Shown in pieces: positions 52,553 to 61,816 of a stretch of 64,000 bases of DNA. The stretch is taken from NCBI GenBank assembly GCA_038522375.1, contig JBCBKE010000003.1, positions 1 through 64,000 of the forward strand, given 5' to 3'. Both the position numbers and the translations under genes were made by a program. A model generated the notes under the pieces. It was not told the DNA's origin, searched no databases, and was given only the letters and a program-made list of their open reading frames with translations. Position 1 is the first letter of the stretch; every line of letters starts with the position of its first letter. This DNA comes from UBA5336 sp038522375. Its GTDB lineage: Bacteria; Pseudomonadota; Alphaproteobacteria; Caulobacterales; Hyphomonadaceae.

Positions 52553-54196
52553 ATGATGCCCGATTCGGGATTGGTCCTACCGAAGGAGAAAAAACCGTTC
52601 TGGCAGCGCTGGATCGGCGCGCTGCTGCGTCAGCTTTCCAAGGATATCGACCACCAGGAAGTGGTCGATCATGTCCATGAGGAAGGTGGGGTCAGCGGGC
52701 GCTACCTGTTCATGACGGTGATGAGCTGCGCGGTTGCAACGCTCGGGCTTCTGCTCTCTTCGCCCGCGGTGATTATCGGCGCCATGCTGATCTCCCCGCT
52801 GATGGGACCGATCATGCTGATGGGGTTTTCCATCTCCATTCTCGAATGGCCCGCGCTGAGGACGGCGATTTTCGCCCAGGCCTGCGGTATCCTGGCGGCC
52901 TTGGCGATCGCTTATTCGATCGTTGCCCTGTCGCCCCTGAAGGAAGCGACACCGGAAATCCTGGCTCGGACCCAGCCGAACCTCTTTGACCTTCTGGTTG
53001 CGGTATTTTCAGGGCTTGCCGGCGGGTATGCGGTGGTTCACCGCAAGGGCGAGACAATCGTTGGCGTTGCCATCGCAACCGCCCTCATGCCGCCCCTGGC
53101 CGTGGTGGGGTTCGGGCTCGCGATCGGCGATTGGGCGATCGCCCAGGGATCGTTTTTCCTGTTCATGACCAACCTGTTGGCCATCGCGTTCTGCGTGGTG
53201 GGCCTTTCGAAACTCTATGGGTTTGGGGAGGATCACAGCCCCCGGCACACGGTCTGGCAGTCGATTCTGATCTTCCTGGTGCTCGGCGCGCTGGCCGTCC
53301 CGCTGGGGGTGGCCCTGCGGGATATTGCCTACCAGACGACGGTTTCAAGCCAGGTGCGGTCGGAGCTCTTGAGCGGCTATGTCGATGGCGCTGCCAAGAT
53401 CTCCGAGTTCAATGTCGGGGTGCGCCGAACCGGTGAAATCGATGTGAATGCGATCGTCCTGACCACGGATCTGGTGGCGGGCATAGGCCCGGCACTGTCC
53501 GACAGACTGAGCGAGCGGTATGACCGGCCGGTATCTGTGGTTGTCGACCAGGTGACCGTGAACGAGGATGTGGGCCTGCAGACCGAAGCATTCCTGCGCA
53601 TGGCCGAAAACTCGTTCGCAGAACCGCTGCGCGCGAGGATTGCCGAAATCGAGCGATTGGCGACCGAGCGGACGCCCGACATTCCGATCAGGAATGCCAT
53701 CCCGTTTCCCCTCAAAGCCAGCGATGTGAACCCGGCGTCCCAGACCGCGATCTTCGTTGCCGCACCATCGGATGGCCTCACCCTGCCGGCCTATCGCGAT
53801 ATGGAACGCACGCTGAACCAGAATTTCCAGAACTGGACCATCACGATCATACCGCCGTTGACGGCCCTGCCGTCCATCGTGTTCGACGAGGGATCTGACA
53901 TCATCACCACCGAGATGGAACCCTCGCTCCAATTGGCTGTCTGGGCGCTGGACCGCTGGCAGACGCGCGAGGTCGAGGTGGTCGGATATGCATCGTCCAC
54001 GGGCGAGCAAAGCGGAAACATGCGGCTGGCGGAACGTCGCGCCAACGCTGTGGCCTCGTGGCTTGGCGCCCAGGGATTGCTGGCGTCACCTGTGGGTGAC
54101 TATCTCGCCTATCGTCAACGGGAAATTGAACGGGAGGCCGGATTCGCGCGCTTTCGGCGGGTGGTGGTGCGCCCTGCGGCCGATTCTGCCGAATAA
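52553..54196 (+). CDS. DUF389 membrane protein fused to an OmpA-like domain
   Basis: A 547-residue protein. Residues 1-50 are cytoplasmic, followed by about six transmembrane helices of the DUF389 (TIGR00341) family: SSPAVIIGAMLISPLMGPIMLMGFSI, and GETIVGVAIATALMPPLAVVGFGLAIGDW. A periplasmic region follows (about 260-430), and then an OmpA-type domain: ALPSIVFDEGSDIITTEM, VEVVGYASSTGEQSGNMRLAERRANAV. The start at 52553 follows GCAGGAGCG. DUF389 function is unknown; the peptidoglycan-binding domain suggests anchoring to the wall. Confidence 0.78.
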   Translation: MMPDSGLVLPKEKKPFWQRWIGALLRQLSKDIDHQEVVDHVHEEGGVSGRYLFMTVMSCAVATLGLLLSSPAVIIGAMLISPLMGPIMLMGFSISILEWPALRTAIFAQACGILAALAIAYSIVALSPLKEATPEILARTQPNLFDLLVAVFSGLAGGYAVVHRKGETIVGVAIATALMPPLAVVGFGLAIGDWAIAQGSFFLFMTNLLAIAFCVVGLSKLYGFGEDHSPRHTVWQSILIFLVLGALAVPLGVALRDIAYQTTVSSQVRSELLSGYVDGAAKISEFNVGVRRTGEIDVNAIVLTTDLVAGIGPALSDRLSERYDRPVSVVVDQVTVNEDVGLQTEAFLRMAENSFAEPLRARIAEIERLATERTPDIPIRNAIPFPLKASDVNPASQTAIFVAAPSDGLTLPAYRDMERTLNQNFQNWTITIIPPLTALPSIVFDEGSDIITTEMEPSLQLAVWALDRWQTREVEVVGYASSTGEQSGNMRLAERRANAVASWLGAQGLLASPVGDYLAYRQREIEREAGFARFRRVVVRPAADSAE

Positions 54197-54305
54197 GCGG
54201 TGCGTTTCTTGCGTGGCACGCGAACACCATTGCGAACTGCAGAGAACAGGCCTATGGTGCACTGCAACAAATTTTCCACAGACGTGGCAGATCGGGGTTT
54301 TTAGT

Positions 54306-55604
54306 ATGCTTTACAGCTTGGTCGAGATGAACCGTGCCGTGATGGCGCCTGTGCGCGCCGCTGCCAGGGCGAGCCGGGCAACGCTGAATAATCCGCTCAA
54401 TCCCATGGGGCGCACCGACTATGGCAAGTCGATGATTGCCATCGCCGACGTTTTCGAGAGCGCGACCCGGTTTTATGGAAAGCCTGACTGGAACCTCGAC
54501 ACGACGACGATCAACGGGGTTTCCGTGGGCGTGACGCCCCAGGTCGCCTGGGGCTCGCCATGGTGCAACTTGATCCATTTCCAGCGTGACGGCGAACAGA
54601 TGGCCAGGGCGCGGGGAACCGATGCTGCACCCCAGCCGCGCCTGATCATCGTTGCGCCCCTGTCCGGCCACTATGCGACGCTGTTGCGTGGTACGGTCGA
54701 GGCATTTCTGCCGACCCATGAGGTCTACATGACCGACTGGACCGATGCGCGCATGGCACCGGTCTGGCTCGGGCGGTTCGATCTGAGCGATTACATCGAT
54801 ACGGTGCGCGACATGATCCGCCATGTGGGCGGCGGGGCGAATGTGCTGGCTGTCTGCCAGCCGGGCCCCCCTGTGCTGGCAGCGATCTCCATGATGGCGG
54901 AGGAAGGCGACCCCAGCCGACCCGCAACCATGACTTTCATGGGCTCGCCGATCGATGCCCGACGGTCGCCAACGGTCCCGAACCAGCTCGCCGAGGAGCG
55001 CGATTTCGCGTGGTTCGAGGAGAACATGATCTACACGGTGCCGGCCCCGTGGCCGGGCATGCTCCGCCGCGTCTATCCAGGCTTCGTTCAGCTTTCGAGC
55101 TTCATGAACATGAACTGGTCGCGCCATGTGGATGCCCAGTGGAAGTTCTTCAACCACCTCGTGGGCGGTGATGGCGACGGCATCGAAAAGCACAACAGCT
55201 TCTACGATGAGTATCTCTCGGTGCTGGACCTGACGGAAGAGTTCTACCTCGAGACCATCCAGAAAGTGTTCCAGGAACACCACCTGGCACGGGGCATCTT
55301 CCTGCACCGGGGCCGTCTGGTCCGTCCCAGCGAGATTACCGATGTGGCGCTGATGACGGTCGAGGGCGAAAAGGATGATATTTCCGGCATCGGCCAGACC
55401 CAGGCCGCCCACGACTTGTGTGAGAACCTGCCCGAGAGCATGCAGACCGACTATATCCAGCCCGGCGTTGGCCATTATGGCGTGTTCAACGGGTCGCGGT
55501 TCCGGACCGAGATCGTCCCGCGGGTGAATGAATTCATCAACCGTTTCGTCGACCGGGACCGCGAGGAAATCGCGGCCGCAGAGCGACTGAAGCGCGCGAC
55601 CTGA
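54306..55604 (+). CDS. phaZ: intracellular polyhydroxyalkanoate depolymerase
   Basis: A PhaZ of the intracellular type with 432 residues. It has the PHB-depolymerase N-terminal region (LYSLVEMNRAVMAPVRAAARASRATLNNPLNP), the catalytic cysteine in VCQPGPPVLAAISMM (Cys184), and PGVGHYGVFNGSRFR with the C-terminal histidine. It degrades native PHB granules to hydroxybutyrate, which implies that the organism stores PHB; no phaC lies in the window. A GTGCACTGCAAC element about 40 bases upstream resembles a PhaR-type site. A terminator follows. Confidence 0.9.
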   Translation: MLYSLVEMNRAVMAPVRAAARASRATLNNPLNPMGRTDYGKSMIAIADVFESATRFYGKPDWNLDTTTINGVSVGVTPQVAWGSPWCNLIHFQRDGEQMARARGTDAAPQPRLIIVAPLSGHYATLLRGTVEAFLPTHEVYMTDWTDARMAPVWLGRFDLSDYIDTVRDMIRHVGGGANVLAVCQPGPPVLAAISMMAEEGDPSRPATMTFMGSPIDARRSPTVPNQLAEERDFAWFEENMIYTVPAPWPGMLRRVYPGFVQLSSFMNMNWSRHVDAQWKFFNHLVGGDGDGIEKHNSFYDEYLSVLDLTEEFYLETIQKVFQEHHLARGIFLHRGRLVRPSEITDVALMTVEGEKDDISGIGQTQAAHDLCENLPESMQTDYIQPGVGHYGVFNGSRFRTEIVPRVNEFINRFVDRDREEIAAAERLKRAT

Positions 55605-55732
55605 AACCGACGGGACTGGTGCGGGGGCTCTGTGCCGATCGGGACCCCGCCGCCGCCTTTTCGATGTGCCAATGCATTGTCCTGGCGGAATTTTTCAGGC
55701 CGAACGGGATCTCATTGGCCTGCAAGTGGGCT

Positions 55733-55772
55733 AAAGCGGTGGACTTCCATTCGGCTCCAGACCACCGCTTTT
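55733..55772 (+). terminator. bidirectional-type terminator between phaZ and the methyltransferase
   Basis: AAAGCGGTGG (55733-55742) pairs with CCACCGCTTT (55762-55771) across a 19-base loop, followed by Ts on the plus strand and preceded by As on it (Ts on the minus strand). It can serve both convergent genes. Confidence 0.72.
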
Positions 55773-55836
55773 GATCCCTGTTGTTGCGCAACGCAACGAT
55801 CGGTTAGCAATCGATTCCAACTGCTCCGAAGCTGCT

Positions 55837-56898
55837 TCAGGCTCTGGCCTCCAGAACCATGTTTGTCGGTGTCTCGGCGGCGCGGCGAACATGCATGAAT
55901 CCGGCCTGGTTCAACACTTCCGTGAGGCGTTTTTCGCCAGCCTGGGTGCCCAGACCCAAGCCGACTTCCTGGGCCAGGGATGTCGGGGTGCACAGGATGG
56001 TCGAGAAACCGTAATAGATCGCCCCGAGAGGATGGAGGTTCTCGGCGACCGTGTCCCCAGCCATCGGTTCGACCATCATGAAGGTGCCGTCGGGCTTTAG
56101 GGTTTTCTTGATGTGGGTCGCAGCGCCGACCGGATCGCCCATGTCGTGCAGGGCGTCGAACACGAAGGCGACGTCATAGTCGTTCCCCGGATAGCCTTTC
56201 GCAGTCGTCACGTGGAATTCGACATTGGTCACGCCGGCTTCGGCGGCTGCGGCCTTTGCCGCGTCGATGGATGGGGCATGGAAATCGAAACCATGGAAAG
56301 TGGAATTCGGGAATGCCTTCGCCATCATCACGGTCGACGAGCCGTGTCCGCAGGCGATGTCGGCGACCTTCGCGCCGGCTTCCAGCTTGTCCTTCACGCC
56401 ATCCAGCGCCGGGATCCAGTTTTCAAGGAGATTGGCCTCGTAGCCTGGGCGGAAGAAGCGGTCGGTTCCGCAGAACGTGCAGACCGAATGGTCGCCCCAG
56501 GGGCGACCCTCACCGGACTTGAAGGTCCTCAGCGCCTCGTCGTGTTTTTCGAATTGGCCAACTACGGACTGGAAGAAGCCCTGCATACAGGCGGGGTGTC
56601 CCTCCCGGGCAAAGACCAGAGCCTGCTCTGGCGTGAGCGAGAAGTGTTCGGTTGCCGGATCGTGCGTGATGTAACCATTGGCAGCATTCGAAGCGAGCCA
56701 TTCATGTACGTATTTCGCGTTCATGCCGAGCTTTTCGGCAAGGTCGGCGGCGGTGCACGGCCCGTGGGTCTCCAGCGCAGCGTAAACGCCAGCCTGGTCG
56801 CCCAGGTAAGCAAGCAACAGGCCCATGGCGCCGGCCACATCGCCCACGACCTTCCCCGCCAGGGCTTCCACCTTTTCCATATCGACAGTGTCTGACAT
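55837..56898 (-). CDS. SAM-dependent methyltransferase with N-terminal winged-helix domain
   Basis: A 353-residue protein. An N-terminal dimerisation or winged-helix region (YAALETHGPCTAADLAEKLGMNAKYVHEWLASN) is joined to a class I methyltransferase domain. Motif I is VADIACGHGSSTVMMAKAFP, followed by FHGFDFHAPSIDAAKAAAAEAG and FVFDALHDMGDP. The layout matches the broad O-methyltransferase/Rv2258c-like group. The substrate is unknown. The start at 56898 follows GGGAGGA. It is transcribed away from the MDR oxidoreductase upstream. Confidence 0.8.
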   Translation of the reverse strand: MSDTVDMEKVEALAGKVVGDVAGAMGLLLAYLGDQAGVYAALETHGPCTAADLAEKLGMNAKYVHEWLASNAANGYITHDPATEHFSLTPEQALVFAREGHPACMQGFFQSVVGQFEKHDEALRTFKSGEGRPWGDHSVCTFCGTDRFFRPGYEANLLENWIPALDGVKDKLEAGAKVADIACGHGSSTVMMAKAFPNSTFHGFDFHAPSIDAAKAAAAEAGVTNVEFHVTTAKGYPGNDYDVAFVFDALHDMGDPVGAATHIKKTLKPDGTFMMVEPMAGDTVAENLHPLGAIYYGFSTILCTPTSLAQEVGLGLGTQAGEKRLTEVLNQAGFMHVRRAAETPTNMVLEARA

Positions 56899-57062
56899 TC
56901 TGCGTCCTCCCAAACCAATGTCGAGCGGAGCTGTATCATCAAACGGGTGGAATCGGGAGCCAGTCTATCCGGTTTATCGGATGAAAACGCCGTTTCGTTC
57001 CCCGATTTTTCTGTTTCCGGAATCACGCCTGGTTTCGGTATGGGCACGTGTACGCGGTTTTC

Positions 57063-58088
57063 CTAGCCCTGGGGGACCTCGCTGACCTGGACGACGAGCT
57101 TGCCGAGGTTCTTGCCTGTGAACAGTCGCTCAAGGCTGGCCGGTGCGTTGTCGAGCCCCTCAACGATGTCTGTCTCGAACCTGATCTTGCCCGCCATCAG
57201 CCAGCCGGCCATGGCCTGGATGCCTTCCGGAAACCGGTCGAGATAGTCGATGATGATAAAGCCCTGGAGCTTCGTCCGGCGCATGAGCAGGTTCGAGAAA
57301 TTGTAGGGACCAGGCACCGGCTCGGTCGCGTTGTAGCCGGAAATAAGCCCGCATAGCGGCATCCGCGAGAAATCGTTGAGCCGGGCAATCACGGCATCCA
57401 TGATCGGCCCGCCCACATTCTCGAAGTTGATATCGATTCCATCGGGGCAGTGCTTGTCGAGGGCTGCGCCCACATCGTCGGCCTTGTAGTTGATGGCGGC
57501 GTCGAAGCCTGCGGTTTCGGTCAGCCAGCGGCATTTGTCATCGGAGCCGGCGATGCCGACCACACGGCAGCCCTGGATCTTTGCAATCTGTCCGACCATG
57601 GAGCCAACGGCGCCGGCAGCCGCGGACACCACGACGGTCTCGCCAGGCTTGGGCTGGCCGATATCCATGAGGCCGAAATAGGCGGTCATGCCGGTCGCCC
57701 CCAGAGGGCCCATGTATGCGGTGAGCGGCACGCCGGGGAGCTGGGGAAGGACGTTCAGCTCCTGTCCGGGTTTGGTGTTGTAGAGCGCCCATTCGGCAAG
57801 GCCGGTATTGACGATGGCGCCTTCGGGCACATTCGGGTCCCGGCTTTCGACAACGATGCCGATCCCGCCACCGCGCATACCTTCGCCAATCTGGACAGCC
57901 GGCATGTAGCCATCGATATCGCTCATCCAGATACGGTTCGTGGGGTCCAGCGACAGGTAGAATGTCTTCACACGCACATGACCGTCATCGAGCGGCGCGA
58001 GCGGCCGCTCTTCCATCTGCAGGTCGCCTTCGGCCAGATCGCCTACCGGCCGGTTTTTCAGCACCCAAACCCTGTTGATCGCCGACAT
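57063..58088 (-). CDS. NADP-dependent MDR oxidoreductase (CurA/YncB-like)
   Basis: A zinc-independent medium-chain reductase of 341 residues. It starts NRVWVLKNRPVGDLAEGDLQMEE, has SLDPTNRIWMSDIDGYMPA, the GxxG loop AAAGAVGSMVGQIAKIQGCRVVGIAGSDDKCRWL and FENVGGPIMDAVIARL. These reduce activated C=C bonds in 2-enals or prostaglandin-like compounds using NADPH. It lies upstream of the methyltransferase, with 164 bases between the end and the methyltransferase start. Confidence 0.85.
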   Translation of the reverse strand: MSAINRVWVLKNRPVGDLAEGDLQMEERPLAPLDDGHVRVKTFYLSLDPTNRIWMSDIDGYMPAVQIGEGMRGGGIGIVVESRDPNVPEGAIVNTGLAEWALYNTKPGQELNVLPQLPGVPLTAYMGPLGATGMTAYFGLMDIGQPKPGETVVVSAAAGAVGSMVGQIAKIQGCRVVGIAGSDDKCRWLTETAGFDAAINYKADDVGAALDKHCPDGIDINFENVGGPIMDAVIARLNDFSRMPLCGLISGYNATEPVPGPYNFSNLLMRRTKLQGFIIIDYLDRFPEGIQAMAGWLMAGKIRFETDIVEGLDNAPASLERLFTGKNLGKLVVQVSEVPQG

Positions 58089-58154
58089 GTGATTTCCTCC
58101 CTATCGTGTTTCAGGGGAGCATGGCGGGTTGGCTGGCGTTTGACTAGTCTCTGT

Positions 58155-58685
58155 CTAGGCGCCAGCCGCCTCTGCTGCGAGGACGCGGGCGATGGCGTTG
58201 ATGACGGCGCCGATGCGGAGCGACGTCTGTATCTGCTCGCTGGTCAGGCCGTGCTTGCGCAGCTCGGCTTCGTGGGCATCGAGGCACATCCCGCAGCCAT
58301 TTACGGCCGAGACCGCCATGGAGAACAGTTCGAAATCGGCTTTCTCGATGCCGGGCGCACCGATAATGTTCATGCGAAGCTTGGCTGGCAGCGTCTGGTA
58401 CGTCTCGTTGCTGATTAGGTGCACAGCCCGGTAGTAGACATTGTTCATGCCCATGACGGCTGCGGCGCCCTTTGCGGCCTTCACTGCGTCGGGCGATAGT
58501 TTGCCGTCGATCTCGGCGTTGATCGCCTTCACCACGTCGGGCTGGCCGATGGCGTACGCGCAGGCCAGCATGCAGCCATACTTCTGCTGGTCAGTCAGGC
58601 TCGTTTCATTGGCAAGGGACCCAACGTTCAATTTCAGGTCCTTGGCATAGTCGGGCAGGGCAGATTTCAACGTGTCGATAGACAT
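58155..58685 (-). CDS. ahpD: alkyl hydroperoxidase D-like protein
   Basis: A 176-residue all-helical carboxymuconolactone decarboxylase-type protein with the AhpD catalytic CxxC in NGCGMCLDAHE and a glutamate-histidine relay. AhpD with lipoamide reduces AhpC in bacteria lacking AhpF. It is 72 bases downstream of ahpC on the same strand, which supports a functional pair. No ahpF gene is visible. The start at 58685 is set by homology (MSIDTLKSALPDYAKD). Confidence 0.9.
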   Translation of the reverse strand: MSIDTLKSALPDYAKDLKLNVGSLANETSLTDQQKYGCMLACAYAIGQPDVVKAINAEIDGKLSPDAVKAAKGAAAVMGMNNVYYRAVHLISNETYQTLPAKLRMNIIGAPGIEKADFELFSMAVSAVNGCGMCLDAHEAELRKHGLTSEQIQTSLRIGAVINAIARVLAAEAAGA

Positions 58686-58757
58686 TGGAGTCGGTCTCCA
58701 GGAAGACATTCGCCCCTCCCTTAAAGGAAGGGGCGATGGAGTGGGATGGGACGGCGC

Positions 58758-59321
58758 CTACTCGGCGGCGATCTCGAGCACATCACCGCCGACGGGGCGG
58801 TTACAGGGGCACAGCTCGTCGGTTTGCAAGCCGTCCAGTACGCGGAGCGTATCCTGTGGGTTGCGGCCAACATTGAGGTTGTTGACGTAGACATGCTGAA
58901 TCACATTGTGCGGATCGACGACGAAGGTCGCACGGTAGGCGACACCTTCTTCCTTGTCGCGGACGCCTAGCCCATCAACCAGTGAGCCATTGGTATCGGC
59001 GAACTGCCAAATCGGAAGCTCGGCGAGGTCCTGATGATCGCGGCGCCAGGCCAGTTTGGTGAATTCATTATCCGTAGAACCGCCCATGACAATCGCATCG
59101 CGGTCATCGAAGTCGCCGCCGAGGCGGGCGAATTCGGCAATTTCGGTCGGGCAGACGAAGGTGAAATCCTTCGGATAGAAGAAGATCACCTTCCACTTGC
59201 CGGGAAAGCTGTCCTGGGTGATTGGCTCGAAGGCGCTTTCGCCGCCTTGCTCATGTTGCATGAACTTCGGCTTCACGCCGGTAATCTTGAAGTCAGGAAG
59301 TTTGTCGCCAATGCCGAGCAT
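58758..59321 (-). CDS. ahpC: alkyl hydroperoxide reductase subunit C, peroxiredoxin
   Basis: A typical 2-Cys peroxiredoxin of 187 residues. The peroxidatic cysteine lies in FYPKDFTFVCPTEIAEF and the resolving cysteine in DELCPCNRP. It reduces hydrogen peroxide and organic hydroperoxides. The start MLGIGDKLPDFKITG at 59321 is standard. It precedes ahpD, and an OxyR-like site lies about 90-125 bases upstream, consistent with oxidative-stress control. Confidence 0.93.
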   Translation of the reverse strand: MLGIGDKLPDFKITGVKPKFMQHEQGGESAFEPITQDSFPGKWKVIFFYPKDFTFVCPTEIAEFARLGGDFDDRDAIVMGGSTDNEFTKLAWRRDHQDLAELPIWQFADTNGSLVDGLGVRDKEEGVAYRATFVVDPHNVIQHVYVNNLNVGRNPQDTLRVLDGLQTDELCPCNRPVGGDVLEIAAE

Positions 59322-59408
59322 CAGGGTTCTCCGGTGTAATCTGTAACAGTGACTGCAGCTCACCTGCCATCACGGAGGCCGATATGGCGCGCTGTATCCG
59401 AGCGACCA

Positions 59409-59445
59409 ATTGATAGTTAGCAACTGCGGTATAGAGAAATCCTAT
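59409..59445. promoter_or_regulatory. possible OxyR-binding site upstream of ahpC
   Basis: Four tetrads lie at exact seven-base spacing: ATTG, GCAA, ATAG and CTAT. The last pair matches the OxyR consensus perfectly; the first tetrad matches at three of four positions and the second poorly. The inner positions fit only loosely. The location is right for ahpC, but this is a resemblance, not proof. Confidence 0.4.
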
Positions 59446-59513
59446 GGTGAAGCGCTCGCTGGAGGATGTGACCGATCCGCTCGTGGGCTGGGTCTGCCAC
59501 GCGTCCGATCAGC

Positions 59514-59957
59514 CTAGCAGTCCCCGGTCCAGCGGCTGGAAATGATGATGCTGGAGGTGATCTCGATGCCGGTATCATGGCGTCCGGACATGGCGATGGC
59601 CCGGTCCACCCGGGTACCGTCCTCGCTGACGGTCAGTTTCATGGTGCCGTCCATCTCTACCGGTCCCCGTTGGCAAACCATGGTGTACGTCAGCACCCGG
59701 CCGTCCTGCGTCACGTCCGACAGGTTGCAACCCTCCTGGTCGATGGTGGCCGGGTCGATGCGCGCATCATCGCCCAAAAGGCACTCGGCCGTGATCTCGG
59801 TTTTCACCGGCATGGAGGCGCTGTTGCCGCCTGCCATCATCGTGGCACTCGCGGTGGTGTTCTGTTCCCACTGGCCCGGCTTGATCGTGAGGCCGTCGGC
59901 CATGGCCGGCGACGATGCTGACAGCATGATGAGCCAGGCCAAGGGAGTCCGCATCAT
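59514..59957 (-). CDS. exported DUF3617-like protein
   Basis: A 147-residue protein with a signal peptide ending SSPAMA. The mature part begins TIKPGQWEQNTTASATMMAGG, the usual DUF3617 opening, and contains CLLGDDARIDPATIDQEGCNLSDV with disulphide-spaced cysteines and a final cysteine. The function is unknown; members are periplasmic and beta-rich. It is a single gene on the minus strand. Confidence 0.75.
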   Translation of the reverse strand: MMRTPLAWLIMLSASSPAMADGLTIKPGQWEQNTTASATMMAGGNSASMPVKTEITAECLLGDDARIDPATIDQEGCNLSDVTQDGRVLTYTMVCQRGPVEMDGTMKLTVSEDGTRVDRAIAMSGRHDTGIEITSSIIISSRWTGDC

Positions 59958-60133
59958 CGTCGATCCGTTGCGTTGCCGAAGGTGCTAATTAGCCGGATTT
60001 GTGCCGGTTGCCACGTCTGCGGTGCAGCGCGGGAGATTACCAATCCGCAACACCGGTCAATGCGAAACGGCCCGATGCGCGCACCGGGCCGTTGATCGCT
60101 TGTCATGGTTCGCGGCAAAGGCCGCAGGCATGT

Positions 60134-61471
60134 CTATTTCGCGTGTGCGATGACGGGCATCCAGGTGTAGCCCTTCACAAACGCGCCGGAGGTCAGCGAG
60201 GGCTCGTCCAGCACTTCAATGCGGTCGAACCGGGCCAGCACCTCTTCCCACAGGATGCGCAGCTGCAGCTCGGCGAGCCGGTTGCCGACGCAGCGGTGGA
60301 TCCCGAACCCGAACGAGATGTGGCTGCGGACATTTGGCCGCTCGATCCAGAAATCGTTTGGCCTGTCCCAGTGGCGCGGGTCGCGGTTGCCCGACGCATA
60401 CCACATCGCGATCTGATCGCCTTTCCTGATCGTCTGGCCATGCATCTCGACATCCTCGAGCGCAGTGCGGCGCATGAAGGCCAGGGGCGTCTGGTAGCGG
60501 ATCGTCTCGGACACCATGGCGGGGATCAGCGCATGATTGTTCTTGAGACTATCGAACTGGTCGGGGAACTGGTTGAGGAACAGGACCGATCCGGTCATCG
60601 AGTTCCGCGTTGTATCATTGCCGCCAACGATCAGGAGAATGACGTTTCCGAGGAGCTCCTGGGGCGTCATGTTCCGGGTTTTCTCGCCATGGGCCAGGAG
60701 GCTCATCAGGTCATTCTTGAGGGGGGCAGCGCCGCGCTCCTGGAAGATGCCCATGAAGGTGGTGAGGCATTCGAGCATCTCGCGCTTCCACTGCTCCTCG
60801 CCGCCGGGGCAGATGTCGGGATTGTTCATGCCGGTGGCCATATCGGACCAGTGGGTCAGGTCGCGCCGGCGCTCGAACGGATAGTCGAAAAGGGTCGCGA
60901 GCATCATGGTGGTCAACTCGACCGACACGGTATCCACCCAGTCGAAGGGCTCGCCCACGGGAATGCTGTCGAGCAGGCCCTGGGTCCGCGACCGGATGAG
61001 CGGTTCAAACTCCTTGAGCATGTTTGGCGCAACCGCGGGCTGGACCGTGATCCGCTGCTCTGCGTGCCGGGGTTCGTCCATTGCAATGAACATCGGAAGC
61101 TCGAAATCGGAGATCGGCGGCCCGAGGGTGATGCCGCCATGTTCCCAGGACGAGGAGAACCGTTTGTGGTCAGTGTCCACGGCCATGATGTCATCGTAGC
61201 GGGTGACCGACCAGAACGGGCCGGCGAAACTGTCTTCCGTGAAGTGGAGGGGGGCTTCGTCACGCATCCGCTCGAACCGGTCCCAATAGGCCCCCTGCCG
61301 CCAGATTTCGGAATCGAGGATGTTGATGTCTGACAAGGCAACCGATGCTGCGGGCGGCACGGGGTCGCCCAACTCCAGGTAACCGGGGTGAAGCGGCTCG
61401 CGGGGCGACAGGGTCGGGCGGGTCAAATCATGTGGCAGGGGGTGGATCGTGTCAGCCAAGGGTTCCTCCAT
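60134..61471 (-). CDS. cytochrome P450
   Basis: A bacterial P450 of 445 residues. The heme-binding loop FGFGIHRCVGNRLAELQLR holds the cysteine ligand. The I-helix has LIVGGNDTTRNSMTGS with the oxygen-activating Asp-Thr pair, and the K-helix ExxR lies in SETIRYQTPLAFMRR. The layout resembles the CYP107/CYP111/CYP125 spread used on terpenes and steroids. No ferredoxin or ferredoxin reductase gene is adjacent. The ATG at 61471 fits family length. Confidence 0.9.
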   Translation of the reverse strand: MEEPLADTIHPLPHDLTRPTLSPREPLHPGYLELGDPVPPAASVALSDINILDSEIWRQGAYWDRFERMRDEAPLHFTEDSFAGPFWSVTRYDDIMAVDTDHKRFSSSWEHGGITLGPPISDFELPMFIAMDEPRHAEQRITVQPAVAPNMLKEFEPLIRSRTQGLLDSIPVGEPFDWVDTVSVELTTMMLATLFDYPFERRRDLTHWSDMATGMNNPDICPGGEEQWKREMLECLTTFMGIFQERGAAPLKNDLMSLLAHGEKTRNMTPQELLGNVILLIVGGNDTTRNSMTGSVLFLNQFPDQFDSLKNNHALIPAMVSETIRYQTPLAFMRRTALEDVEMHGQTIRKGDQIAMWYASGNRDPRHWDRPNDFWIERPNVRSHISFGFGIHRCVGNRLAELQLRILWEEVLARFDRIEVLDEPSLTSGAFVKGYTWMPVIAHAK

Positions 61472-61659
61472 GTTCCGGACATTATGCCTTCTTCCATCAA
61501 CCATAACATGGCTCGGTTTTGAAAACTATGACACAGGCGTCACTTTTTTTCGATCCTTCCGCCGGTTGTTGGTGCGATGCGGTCACAACGTCCGCCTATG
61601 CCCAGGCGTTTGGGCTCACTGCTACATTTTCCGTGGGATGCTGCGGAATGGGCGGGTGC

Positions 61660-61816
61660 GGCGCGGAGCCAAATCCTAATTCTTTGATTACTTATTAAAT
61701 TCTTGGATAAACAAAAGATTAAAATAAGGAATAGGCATAAACCGTAAGAGCGATACATAAATTTAATGTTTGGGATACTATAAGGGCGAAATCTTGATAA
61801 CATTGGGAGCGAGGGT
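61660..61816 (+). promoter_or_regulatory. AT-rich leader of the RTX gene
   Basis: This stretch has runs of A and T (TTATTAAATTC, AAAAGATTAAAATAAGG, ATAAATTTAATG) quite unlike the surrounding GC-rich DNA. No coding frame is present. It ends in a GGGAGCGAGGGT ribosome site. It probably holds the promoter of the RTX gene and may bind H-NS-like or curved-DNA proteins; the latter is inference. Confidence 0.55.

Noticed and set aside
54252..55475. 407-codon minus-strand frame opposite phaZ
   Set aside because: PhaZ is clear on the plus strand, and the antisense frame shows His/Arg-rich shadow composition.
59999..61333. 444-codon plus-strand frame opposite the P450
   Set aside because: The P450 motifs on the minus strand are complete, and the plus-strand frame is a GC-bias shadow.
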